Below, piece by piece: positions 1-5,640 of a DNA stretch of 5,640 nt. Source of the DNA: Epulopiscium sp. Nele67-Bin004 (lineage in GTDB: Bacteria; Bacillota_A; Clostridia; Lachnospirales; Cellulosilyticaceae); contig LNZQ01000003.1 of assembly GCA_002007315.1 (NCBI GenBank), positions 1-5,640 on the forward strand, given 5' to 3'. The notes beneath the pieces are model-generated. The model searched no databases. It was not told the origin of the DNA and was given only the letters and a program-made list of their open reading frames with translations. The position numbers and the translations under genes are program-made. The first letter of the stretch is position 1; the number at the start of each line of letters is the position of its first letter.

Positions 1-36
1 ATACTGACTTCGCAAATCATTTGGTAGTGTTTTCAA
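1..36 (-). CDS. Possible 5' end of a divergent gene, cut by the window edge
   Basis: Read leftward, an open frame starts at a TTG codon (36-34) and stays open to the window edge, giving 12 residues that begin MKTLPNDLRSQY. The support is a strong ribosome binding site, AAGGGGGG on the minus strand at 50-43, placed 6 bases before the TTG, plus a candidate promoter further upstream. An alternative ATG at 20-18 in another frame (MICEVS) is too far from this site. Twelve residues are too few to recognise a family, and a short open frame can occur by chance. The translation-start context is the main argument. I assign no function. Confidence 0.35.
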   Translation of the reverse strand, partial: MKTLPNDLRSQY

Positions 37-62
37 AATTTTCCCCCCTTATTTAACCAACT

Positions 63-91
63 TTTACATAGTCTTTTAATTTATATGACAA
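63..91 (-). promoter_or_regulatory. Candidate promoter for the divergent left-edge gene
   Basis: On the minus strand there is a -35-like TTGTCA (91-86, five of six consensus bases), a 17-base spacer, and a -10-like TGTAAA (68-63, four of six). Transcription would start near position 56, just ahead of the AAGGGGGG ribosome site at 50-43. The region is very AT-rich, so chance matches are likely and the call is tentative. Confidence 0.3.
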
Positions 92-98
92 TCCTATC

Positions 99-118
99 TA
101 AAAAATATCTATTTTTTA
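99..118. repeat. AT-only inverted repeat between the divergent promoters
   Basis: The arms TAAAAAAT (99-106) and ATTTTTTA (111-118) are perfect inverted repeats around a 4-base loop, ATCT. All pairs are A-T, so a hairpin would be weak. It lies just upstream of the -35 region of the rightward promoter, where it could act as an A/T-tract UP-like element, a bend or a weak operator. In such AT-rich DNA it may also be chance. Confidence 0.25.
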
Positions 119-125
119 TTTTTAC

Positions 126-154
126 TTCATATTTTTCTGATAAAATGATATAAT
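126..154 (+). promoter_or_regulatory. Sigma-A-type promoter with extended -10 for the DUF4340 gene
   Basis: A -35-like TTCATA (126-131, four of six consensus bases) is followed by a 17-base spacer and a perfect TATAAT at 149-154. The bases TGA (146-148) immediately before the -10 form the extended -10 motif, which commonly offsets a weak -35. The expected transcription start is near 161, giving a leader of about 28 bases that carries the ribosome site AAGGAGG (174-180). This is the best promoter in the window. Confidence 0.75.
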
Positions 155-188
155 AAATTCATCTAGTATAGTTAAGGAGGAATTTCAA

Positions 189-1088
189 GTGTCTAATAAA
201 CAATGGGGGATACCCATAGCTTTATTTTTAGCATCTATGGCGTTGTTGTTTTATTATTCAGCACCACCGACATATTCGTCACCGTCGTTTGCTATAACTG
301 CCGACAGTTACGACCAAATTTTAATTGATGGGCTACCACAGCAAATTACAAATGTATCTTTTTCTCATTACGATTCGTCGATAAATATAAAATTGGAAGA
401 TAAACAATGGATAATAACAAACCATAACAATATTGTTGCAGATTCAACCTACATTTATAATACCTTGGTAACAATTACAGATAGTTCAATTTTTGAACCA
501 GTAGAAACTACGCAAGATTTGGCATCATATGGGATAACATCAGATTCTAAAAAGCTAACACTTTCAGATGAAACAGGAGCAGAATTTTCAATAACACTTG
601 GTAAAATTGCATCAGGTTCGCAGTATTATGTGCACTTATCGTATCTTGATAGCATATGTGTTATAGATAAATATCACTTCGACCAACTTTCAGCAAATTT
701 AAATGTTTGGAGAACAAAAGAATATTTACCATTTGATATAGCTGACACAAGTGAAATAGTAGTTGTTACAAACAATCAATCGCATAAAATTACAATTAAT
801 AATGTTGATGAGGCATATTATGCAACATCTAACACATTATCAGAAGAAGGTTGTAATACTTTTGTGAAATTTTTGCAACAAACTCGTGCAGTTGAATTTG
901 TCACTGCGGAGGCAACTGATGAAATAAAATCTATGTACAGTTTGGATAATCCACTATTTAGCATTACTGTAAAAACATTTGACGGTAAATCTACAACAGT
1001 TAATTTAGTGCAAAGTCCGTATACACCAACAGAAATGTATGCAACAATCGTTGGAACTGGTGATATTTTTATCGTACCAACATTTTAA
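189..1088 (+). CDS. DUF4340 domain-containing membrane-anchored protein
   Basis: The product has 299 residues and its biochemical role is unknown. Residues 1-5 are short and polar, and about 7-23 form one hydrophobic segment, most likely an uncleaved membrane anchor. There is no lipobox Cys. The remainder would face the outside. The pattern resembles the DUF4340 family: a Trp in DKQWII (74), then LASYGI (111-116), LTLSDETG (123-130) and ITLGKIASGSQYYV (135-148). The motif order recurs more weakly at about 249-297 (MYSLDNPLFSITV, then MYATIVGTGDIFIV), suggesting two related beta-rich halves. In established examples, DUF4340 proteins often sit beside GldG-type ABC transporter genes. No such partner is visible here, so a transport role is not supported locally. 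The GTG start at 189 is chosen because AAGGAGG (174-180) lies 8 bases upstream. The gene has its own promoter and terminator and appears to be transcribed alone. The family assignment is by pattern only. Confidence 0.8.
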   Translation: MSNKQWGIPIALFLASMALLFYYSAPPTYSSPSFAITADSYDQILIDGLPQQITNVSFSHYDSSINIKLEDKQWIITNHNNIVADSTYIYNTLVTITDSSIFEPVETTQDLASYGITSDSKKLTLSDETGAEFSITLGKIASGSQYYVHLSYLDSICVIDKYHFDQLSANLNVWRTKEYLPFDIADTSEIVVVTNNQSHKITINNVDEAYYATSNTLSEEGCNTFVKFLQQTRAVEFVTAEATDEIKSMYSLDNPLFSITVKTFDGKSTTVNLVQSPYTPTEMYATIVGTGDIFIVPTF

Positions 1089-1094
1089 TTAAAC

Positions 1095-1128
1095 AAGGGG
1101 ACAGCAACTCGCTATCCCCTTTATTTTT
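1095..1128 (+). terminator. Rho-independent terminator between convergent genes
   Basis: The arms AAGGGGACAGC (1095-1105) and GCTATCCCCTT (1111-1121) pair over 11 positions with one C-A mismatch around the loop AACTC. The U-rich run TTTATTTTT (1120-1128) follows. It starts 6 bases after the DUF4340 stop codon and is a good terminator for that gene. Read on the minus strand, the same hairpin lies about 45 bases past the cca stop, but it is followed by GTTTAATTAA, a poorer U-tract. Termination of cca here is therefore possible but weaker. Confidence 0.85.
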
Positions 1129-1165
1129 GTGATCCAATTTTTACAAAAAGCCACAAACATAGTGT

Positions 1166-2299
1166 TTACAGTAATTTAAGCAATATTTCTTTTTTATTAT
1201 CCTCTGGAAATTTGAGCACATGCTCAAGTGCCATCTCAAGTTTCTCCCCAATTATTTTACCTTTTGGTATACCAGTTGCAATCACATCTTCACCAGAAAT
1301 TTCAAGGTCAGCGATTGTAAAACATTCGTTGTAAGCCTCAGGAAATTTATTCTGTAATCCTCTAAGTTGCAACATTTCCTCAAAAACATTTCTGCCCATT
1401 TGTCTTAACAGTCGCTTAACCTCAATTTTATCAGTAATAGGATACTCATAATATTTTATTATAAGACCCACCTGCTTAATCGTTTGGTTGTCCCACCTAA
1501 GGTCACGCAACATCTTTTGAGCAATATCAAACGATATGCCATGTTTTAAAAATAATTCGCTATATCGTAAATTTTTAGCGTTTGGTGATACAAATTCTAT
1601 CGTAATATCAGGACTATCTAGCTCTGCCGAAATATATTTCATAAGCCCCAAACACTGTATGTTATTTATAGTATTTGGTTTGTTTGATAATAGCGTTTTT
1701 GTAAATTCATCTCGAATTCTTTCTTTACTAATAAATTTTAGCAAATGACCCAATTTAATTATAGCTTGGGTTGTAGGCTCATCTATAATAAAATCTAGTT
1801 GTGCCGAAAACCTAATTGCTCTAAGTATTCTTAGTGCATCTTCAGAAAATCTCTCATTTGCATCTCCAACACAGCGAATACACTTACTTTTTATATCTTC
1901 AATTCCACCATACGGGTCAATAAATCCACGCTTTGGGTGGTATGCAATTGCATTAATCGTAAAATCACGTCTTGATAAATCCGTATTTATATCATCAACA
2001 AAATTTACACCACTTGGTCGCCTATGGTCAGTATACGTATTTTCTGTGCGATAAGTTGTTACTTCAAAATGTTCTGTATCCACAATTACGGTCACTGTGC
2101 CATGCTCAATACCTGTATCATATGTGCGTTTGAACACTTTTTTAACTTGGGACGGGGTCGCCGACGTTGCGATATCCCAATCATTTGGCGACCTATCCAT
2201 AATTGTATCTCGCACACAGCCACCCACAACATATGCTTCAAAGCCGTGTGCCTCAAGTTTCTCAATAATTTCAATTGCATCATTTGGTATTTTAATCAT
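1166..2299 (-). CDS. cca: CCA tRNA nucleotidyltransferase (class II, Bacillus-type, no HD domain)
   Basis: This cytoplasmic enzyme adds or repairs the 3'-CCA of tRNAs from CTP and ATP without a nucleic acid template. The class II nucleotidyltransferase motifs appear in order: GGCVRD (26-31); the metal-binding Asp pair in DWD (D40, D42); RRDFTINA (110-117); the nucleotide-selecting EDALR (E153, D154, R157) followed by RAIRF (159-163); and ERIRDE (193-198). EDxxR is the protein template that reads C and A, which favours CCA addition over poly(A) polymerase, although the families are close. At 377 residues it is near the roughly 400 of the Bacillus enzymes and lacks the C-terminal HD domain of longer homologues. 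The ATG at 2299-2297 has the site AGGGG (2310-2306) 6 bases upstream. That site overlaps the ansA stop codon, with only 9 bases between the genes, so cca is the last gene of the topB-ansA-cca unit. No frame damage is seen. Confidence 0.95.
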   Translation of the reverse strand: MIKIPNDAIEIIEKLEAHGFEAYVVGGCVRDTIMDRSPNDWDIATSATPSQVKKVFKRTYDTGIEHGTVTVIVDTEHFEVTTYRTENTYTDHRRPSGVNFVDDINTDLSRRDFTINAIAYHPKRGFIDPYGGIEDIKSKCIRCVGDANERFSEDALRILRAIRFSAQLDFIIDEPTTQAIIKLGHLLKFISKERIRDEFTKTLLSNKPNTINNIQCLGLMKYISAELDSPDITIEFVSPNAKNLRYSELFLKHGISFDIAQKMLRDLRWDNQTIKQVGLIIKYYEYPITDKIEVKRLLRQMGRNVFEEMLQLRGLQNKFPEAYNECFTIADLEISGEDVIATGIPKGKIIGEKLEMALEHVLKFPEDNKKEILLKLL

Positions 2300-2308
2300 A
2301 ATTCACCC

Positions 2309-3277
2309 CTAAAACAAATCTCTAATTTCATCTTTTGACATTCCCGCACCAAGTGCCAACATCAGTTTTATTCTGGCTTTTGGACCTCGCATTTCGCCAC
2401 CCATAATTGCACCAAGTTCATCAAGCTCTCGCCCACCACCTTCATATCCATACGAAAGTGACACTCGACCTGCATTACATCTTGATACAATTACAACAAC
2501 TACCCCTTTAGCCAATGCATATTTGATGCCCTCAAGCATTTTTATAGGAACGTTTCCACGTCCAAGCCCCTCAATAACAATACCTTTCGCTCCAGCTTTT
2601 ACCGAATTTCTAATCATTCTATCATCCATATCAATAACAGCTTTAATTAAATCTACCTCACGCTCAACAGTATCTGTTTGTATATATTGCCTGTTTGCAA
2701 TATTTCTATACAACACTAAGTCATTATTATCCACAATTCCAACTGGACCGTATGGTGAACTAAACGTATCCAGAGATAAAGTATTTGTTTTTGTAACTTC
2801 TGATGCTGGATTAACTTCGTTGTTTAACACAACAAGAACACCTTTATCTCTTGCTTGGCTAGAAATTGCAGTACATACGCCTGCAGCCAAGTTGCTTGAA
2901 CCATCATATCCAAGCTCTGAACTGCTACGCATAGCCCCAACCATAACTATAGGCTTGTGATGATTTATAGTTAAGTCTAAAAAATATGCTGTTTCTTCCA
3001 AAGTATCCGTCCCATGTGTCACGATTACTCCTGAAATTTGAGGCTCATCAAGTTTTTCTTGTACCACTTTTTTAAGTTGAAGCAACTTTGAAAAAGTCAT
3101 ATGTGGTCCTGGTATCTCCGCAAAGTTTAATACTTCTATATCTGCAATTTTATCTATATTTGTTACCATAGACAAAATTTGTTCCCCTGACAGCGTTGGT
3201 ATTGCTGCCCCCATCTTTTCATCAACAGTCATTGAAATTGTTCCACCAGTAAAAATTATACATACTTTAGGTTTCAT
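2309..3277 (-). CDS. ansA: L-asparaginase, cytoplasmic (AnsA-like)
   Basis: It hydrolyses L-asparagine to L-aspartate and ammonia. With the start chosen here it has 322 residues and no signal peptide, so it should be cytoplasmic. Both catalytic signatures are present: TGGTI (10-14), with nucleophile T13, and THGTDT (87-92), with T90 and D91. K163 in VTKTNT (161-166) completes the second triad. These positions are each one higher than the T12, T89, D90 and K162 of the E. coli type II enzyme. GAMRSSSELGYDG (114-126) resembles Bacillota AnsA proteins. The frame is open further upstream, with a TTG at 3301-3299 and an ATG at 3298-3296 that overlaps the topB stop (TGATG). The ATG at 3277-3275 is preferred because AAAGGGGG (3293-3286) lies 8 bases before it, and because the protein then begins directly at the first beta strand. 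It sits between topB and cca and is probably cotranscribed with them. Side activity on glutamine cannot be judged. Confidence 0.94.
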   Translation of the reverse strand: MKPKVCIIFTGGTISMTVDEKMGAAIPTLSGEQILSMVTNIDKIADIEVLNFAEIPGPHMTFSKLLQLKKVVQEKLDEPQISGVIVTHGTDTLEETAYFLDLTINHHKPIVMVGAMRSSSELGYDGSSNLAAGVCTAISSQARDKGVLVVLNNEVNPASEVTKTNTLSLDTFSSPYGPVGIVDNNDLVLYRNIANRQYIQTDTVEREVDLIKAVIDMDDRMIRNSVKAGAKGIVIEGLGRGNVPIKMLEGIKYALAKGVVVVIVSRCNAGRVSLSYGYEGGGRELDELGAIMGGEMRGPKARIKLMLALGAGMSKDEIRDLF

Positions 3278-3285
3278 CGCTAAAT

Positions 3286-3293
3286 CCCCCTTT
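3286..3293 (-). promoter_or_regulatory. Ribosome binding site that sets the ansA start
   Basis: AAAGGGGG on the minus strand lies 8 bases upstream of the ATG at 3277-3275. It lies downstream of the two earlier candidate starts (TTG at 3301, ATG at 3298), neither of which has a visible purine-rich site in front. It therefore argues for the 322-residue product. The site sits 4 bases beyond the topB stop codon, so ribosomes finishing topB would end next to it and coupling is plausible. Confidence 0.7.
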
Positions 3294-3297
3294 GTCA

Positions 3298-5478
3298 TCA
3301 ATCGTTATCGATTTTCAAATTAGCAAAGGCTGACGCAAATGCAAAATTCCCCTCATCTTGTTTATTTTGTTGCTTCATGTAGTTTTGCACTGCTTTTTTG
3401 TCTGCCTTAGTGCTACCACTTCTATATTTTTTATTAAATGAGTCTGACTTTTCTTTAAATCCACAGCTCACACAAACATATGATTGTGATTCTTTTGGAC
3501 CTCTAAGCTCAAGTTTTTTATAACATTTTGGACACTTAGTATTTGTAAACTTGCTCACATTTATTTTGTATCCACAGTTTCTATCTTGACAAACGTGGTT
3601 TATCCCCATTTTTGTCTTAACTTCTAACAAGTTCTGTGCACAAGTTGGACATTTACGTCCTGTTTTGTTGTCATGGTTGTATCTAGCCGAACTATTTTTG
3701 ACATCGTTTACGAGTTTTGTAGTATACTTTTTCATGTCGTCAATAAATTCTTTTGGATTTTTCTTGCCTTTGCTAATAAGGTCAAAATCTTGTTCCCACT
3801 TTGCTGTCATAATCGGCGACTTCAAGTCTTCTGGAACAAGCTCCATAAGTTGACGACCTTTAGATGTTGGTACAATTTCATTGCCGTTTTTCTCCACATA
3901 AAACGAGTTAAACAACTTTTCAATTATATCTGCACGGGTTGCCACTGTCCCTATACCACCTGTTTCACCTAAAGTTTTTGCCAAGTTTGATGAAATAGTT
4001 ACATGTTGATGTGGTTTTTCCATCGCTCCTAACAACGAACCTTCTGTAAATCTAACAGGAGGTTTAGTTTTATCAGTTTTGTATTCTACACGGTCAATTT
4101 TTAGTGTTGAGCCTTCTTTTATAGGAGGCAATTCTCTTTTGTCGTCTTCCTCGTCATCTTCATCAAAGTTATCTTTATAAAGAGTTTTATATCCCTCTGA
4201 TTTTATTATACGACCACGTGTGACAAATGTTTCCCCATTTATGTCACAATTTACCGTAGTTTGTAAATATTCGTATGGTTGCATAAACACTGCTAAAAAT
4301 CGTTTAAGCACCAAATCATATATTTTTTTCTCATCTGTACTTAAAGCTAACAAATTAACTTTTTCTTCTGTTGGAATAATTCCGTGGTGATCAGACACTT
4401 TATTGTTGTCTGCAAAACGTTTGTCCACTTTAATAGTTTGCTTAGAAAGAGTCATTGCTATACTTCTATATTCACCCACTGCAACAGCAAGAAATCTATC
4501 TTTAAGTGTTGGCACGATGTCCGTTGTTATATGCTTTGAGTCCGTTCTAGGGTACGTCAATATTTTGTGATGTTCATAAAGTTTTTGCATAATCGACAAC
4601 GTTTGTTTTGCTGAATACCCGAAAATTCTGTTTGCATCACGTTGTAGTTCCGTCAAATCGTAAAATATAGGTGAATATTGCTTTTTGAGAGTTTCTTTTA
4701 CTGAAACCACTTTTGCCTCACTCACACTAAGTTTTTTTACTAGTTGTTTTGCCGTATCTTCGTCCCAAAGTCTAGTTTGCCCTTTGCTATCTTGCCATTT
4801 TAATGTTATATTTTTTGATTTAGCATTAATTGTATAAAAGTTTTTAGGCTTAAACGATTTGATATCCTGCTCACGATTTACAATCATGGCAAGCGTTGCA
4901 CTTTGTACACGTCCAGCCGAAAGTTGGGCGTTATATTTGCAAGTTAATGCACGTGTAACGTTTAGTCCAAGTATCCAGTCTGCCTCCGCACGACAAACTG
5001 CCGATTTATACAAACTTTCATAGTTTGACGCTGACTTGAGATTTTTAAAGCCATCTCGTATCGCTTTATCTGTTTGAGATGAAATCCAAAGTCTTGATAA
5101 TGGCTTTTTAAATCCCGATTTTTCAATAATCCATCTTGCAACAAGCTCCCCTTCACGAGCAGGGTCAGTTGCGATAACAAGGCTATCAACGTCATTACGA
5201 TTAAGCACTTTTTTTACGTCGCTAAAGTGTTTAGATGTTTTGCCAATAACTTCAGTTTTCATAAACTTAGGCAGCATTGGTAGCGTTTCCATGCTCCATT
5301 CTTTGTATTGGTCACCATATTTTTCAGGGGTAGCAAGCGTGACCAAGTGCCCAAGCCCCCACGTTATAATATATTTATCTCCCTCCAAAAAGCCCGAACC
5401 TTTTTTGTGACAGTTTAAAACTTTTGCTATATCACGTGCCACACTAGGCTTTTCTGCAAGCACAACAATTTTGCCCAT
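3298..5478 (-). CDS. topB: DNA topoisomerase III (type IA), with two C-terminal zinc ribbons
   Basis: This type IA topoisomerase cuts and reseals one DNA strand through a 5'-phosphotyrosine. TopB enzymes mainly decatenate replication and recombination intermediates. The Toprim domain spans about 1-140, with E9 in LAEKPS and the metal-binding stretch TDPAREGE (104-111). SAGRVQS (187-193) and ILTYPRTDS (306-314) follow; the latter holds the likely nucleophile Y309 and the adjacent R311. An acidic stretch, DEDDEEDD (439-446), lies in the core. After the core come two zinc ribbons: C610/C613 with C630/C635, and C649/C652 with C669/C672. A Lys/Gln-rich tail ends the protein. The 726 residues match the Bacillus TopB length of about 730, so it is complete. 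Housekeeping TopA shares the fold, but the EKPSVARDIAKV start and the Toprim variant point to TopB. The ATG at 5478-5476 has AGGAG (5490-5486) 7 bases upstream. topB is the first gene of the topB-ansA-cca unit, 69 bases from the tRNA gene. Confidence 0.95.
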   Translation of the reverse strand: MGKIVVLAEKPSVARDIAKVLNCHKKGSGFLEGDKYIITWGLGHLVTLATPEKYGDQYKEWSMETLPMLPKFMKTEVIGKTSKHFSDVKKVLNRNDVDSLVIATDPAREGELVARWIIEKSGFKKPLSRLWISSQTDKAIRDGFKNLKSASNYESLYKSAVCRAEADWILGLNVTRALTCKYNAQLSAGRVQSATLAMIVNREQDIKSFKPKNFYTINAKSKNITLKWQDSKGQTRLWDEDTAKQLVKKLSVSEAKVVSVKETLKKQYSPIFYDLTELQRDANRIFGYSAKQTLSIMQKLYEHHKILTYPRTDSKHITTDIVPTLKDRFLAVAVGEYRSIAMTLSKQTIKVDKRFADNNKVSDHHGIIPTEEKVNLLALSTDEKKIYDLVLKRFLAVFMQPYEYLQTTVNCDINGETFVTRGRIIKSEGYKTLYKDNFDEDDEEDDKRELPPIKEGSTLKIDRVEYKTDKTKPPVRFTEGSLLGAMEKPHQHVTISSNLAKTLGETGGIGTVATRADIIEKLFNSFYVEKNGNEIVPTSKGRQLMELVPEDLKSPIMTAKWEQDFDLISKGKKNPKEFIDDMKKYTTKLVNDVKNSSARYNHDNKTGRKCPTCAQNLLEVKTKMGINHVCQDRNCGYKINVSKFTNTKCPKCYKKLELRGPKESQSYVCVSCGFKEKSDSFNKKYRSGSTKADKKAVQNYMKQQNKQDEGNFAFASAFANLKIDND

Positions 5479-5499
5479 AGTATCACTCCTAAATAATTT

Positions 5500-5528
5500 T
5501 TTATAATAAAAAAATCACTTTCCCGCAA
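5500..5528 (-). promoter_or_regulatory. Candidate topB promoter overlapping the tRNA terminator
   Basis: On the minus strand there is TTGCGG (5528-5523, only TTG matching the -35 consensus), a 17-base spacer, and TATAAA (5505-5500, five of six -10 bases). Transcription would start near 5493, leaving a leader of about 15 bases that barely includes the topB ribosome site (5490-5486). The -35 lies in the loop of the upstream tRNA terminator, and the spacer covers one stem arm and the T-tract. It is the only spaced promoter-like pair I find in the 69-base gap, and the -35 is weak. Confidence 0.35.
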
Positions 5529-5542
5529 TTGAGAAAGTGATT
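5508..5542 (-). terminator. Rho-independent terminator of the tRNA-Leu transcript
   Basis: Read on the minus strand, AATCACTTTC (5542-5533) and GAAAGTGATT (5522-5513) form a perfect 10-pair stem. The 10-base loop TCAATTGCGG lies between them. A run of seven T (5514-5508) begins with the last two stem bases. The stem starts 5 bases beyond the tRNA 3' end (5548), so it clearly serves the tRNA unit. It also separates that unit from topB. Confidence 0.88.
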
Positions 5543-5547
5543 ACGTA

Positions 5548-5633
5548 TGCCCGAGACCGGAATCGAACCGGTACGGGAGTTAAGTCCCGCAGGATTTTAA
5601 GTCCTGTGCGTCTGCCAGTTCCGCCACTCGGGC
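5548..5633 (-). tRNA. tRNA-Leu (anticodon UAA)
   Basis: The 86-base tRNA folds as a class II tRNA. The acceptor stem is GCCCGAG (5633-5627) with CTCGGGC (5555-5549), and the discriminator base is A (5548). The D stem is GCG/CGC. The anticodon stem CAGGA/TCCTG encloses the loop CTTAAAA, which gives anticodon UAA for the codon UUA. A long variable arm (CGGGA with TCCCG) is typical of tRNA-Leu, and the T arm is ACCGG-TTCGATT-CCGGT. The bases after the discriminator are TAC, so CCA is not encoded and must be added by the CCA enzyme. UUA is a leading Leu codon in AT-rich genomes, so this should be a heavily used tRNA. Its promoter lies outside the window. The 7 bases to the right edge show nothing. 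Confidence 0.97.
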
Positions 5634-5640
5634 ATCTTAC

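Noticed and set aside
37..188. Riboswitch or T-box leader in the left intergenic region
   Set aside because: The rightward leader is only about 28 bases by the promoter call, and no GC-paired structure or T-box motif is visible.
1140..1165. Short minus-strand hairpin AAACA-CTA-TGTTT followed by GGCTTTTTG, as a dedicated cca terminator
   Set aside because: The stem has five pairs, almost all A-T, and the T-run is offset by GTGGC. It is too weak to call a terminator.
2092..2283. Minus-strand 63-codon frame inside cca
   Set aside because: It is an alternative frame of the cca N-terminal motif region. The cca frame carries the intact family motifs.
3480..3660. Cys-rich C-terminal part of topB as a separate fused gene
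   Set aside because: CxxC zinc ribbons at this position are a normal part of many type IA topoisomerases and the frame is continuous.
1536..3972. Several plus-strand open frames of 62-145 codons inside cca, ansA and topB
   Set aside because: They lie opposite strongly supported conserved genes, lack convincing ribosome sites, and their translations show no recognisable domain. They are antisense shadows.
4962..5195. Minus-strand 77-codon frame inside topB
   Set aside because: It is an out-of-frame reading of the Toprim region, while topB itself is continuous and complete through it.
5479..5547. tRNA-associated integration site (att) or mobile element next to the tRNA gene
   Set aside because: There is no second copy of the tRNA 3' end, no integrase, and the gene downstream is housekeeping topB directly behind a terminator.

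Overview
The window is AT-rich, with Shine-Dalgarno sites of the AGGAGG/GGGG type, sigma-A-like promoters, GTG and TTG starts, and a tRNA gene that does not encode its CCA end. Together these suggest a low-GC Bacillota, probably a member of the Clostridia. The genus cannot be read from this sequence.

Layout. On the left, positions 37-188 look like a divergent promoter region. Leftward it may serve a gene of which only the first 12 codons lie in the window (1-36, minus strand, tentative). Rightward it drives one gene (189-1088, plus strand) for a membrane-anchored protein of the DUF4340 type. That gene ends in a clear hairpin terminator (1095-1128). The rest of the window is read on the minus strand, from right to left: tRNA-Leu(UAA) (5548-5633), its terminator (5508-5542), then three tightly packed genes. 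These are topB (DNA topoisomerase III, 3298-5478), ansA (cytoplasmic L-asparaginase, 2309-3277) and cca (tRNA CCA-adding enzyme, 1166-2299). The minus-strand cluster converges on the DUF4340 gene, and the 1095-1121 hairpin sits between the two stop codons.

How the genes relate. topB, ansA and cca are separated by only 20 and 9 bases and look like one transcription unit. Their products act in unrelated processes: DNA decatenation, Asn-to-Asp deamidation, and tRNA 3'-end synthesis or repair. One functional link inside the window is that the tRNA-Leu gene lacks CCA, so its transcript needs the enzyme encoded by cca. topB lies directly behind the tRNA terminator. The only promoter visible for topB overlaps that terminator, so the operon may be driven by this weak promoter, by read-through from the tRNA unit, or by both.

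Overall this is mostly an ordinary housekeeping region. I see no mobile element, CRISPR array, riboswitch or defence system. The less ordinary points are the DUF4340 gene standing alone with its own extended -10 promoter, the promoter/terminator overlap before topB, the start-site choice for ansA, and the possible truncated gene at the left edge.
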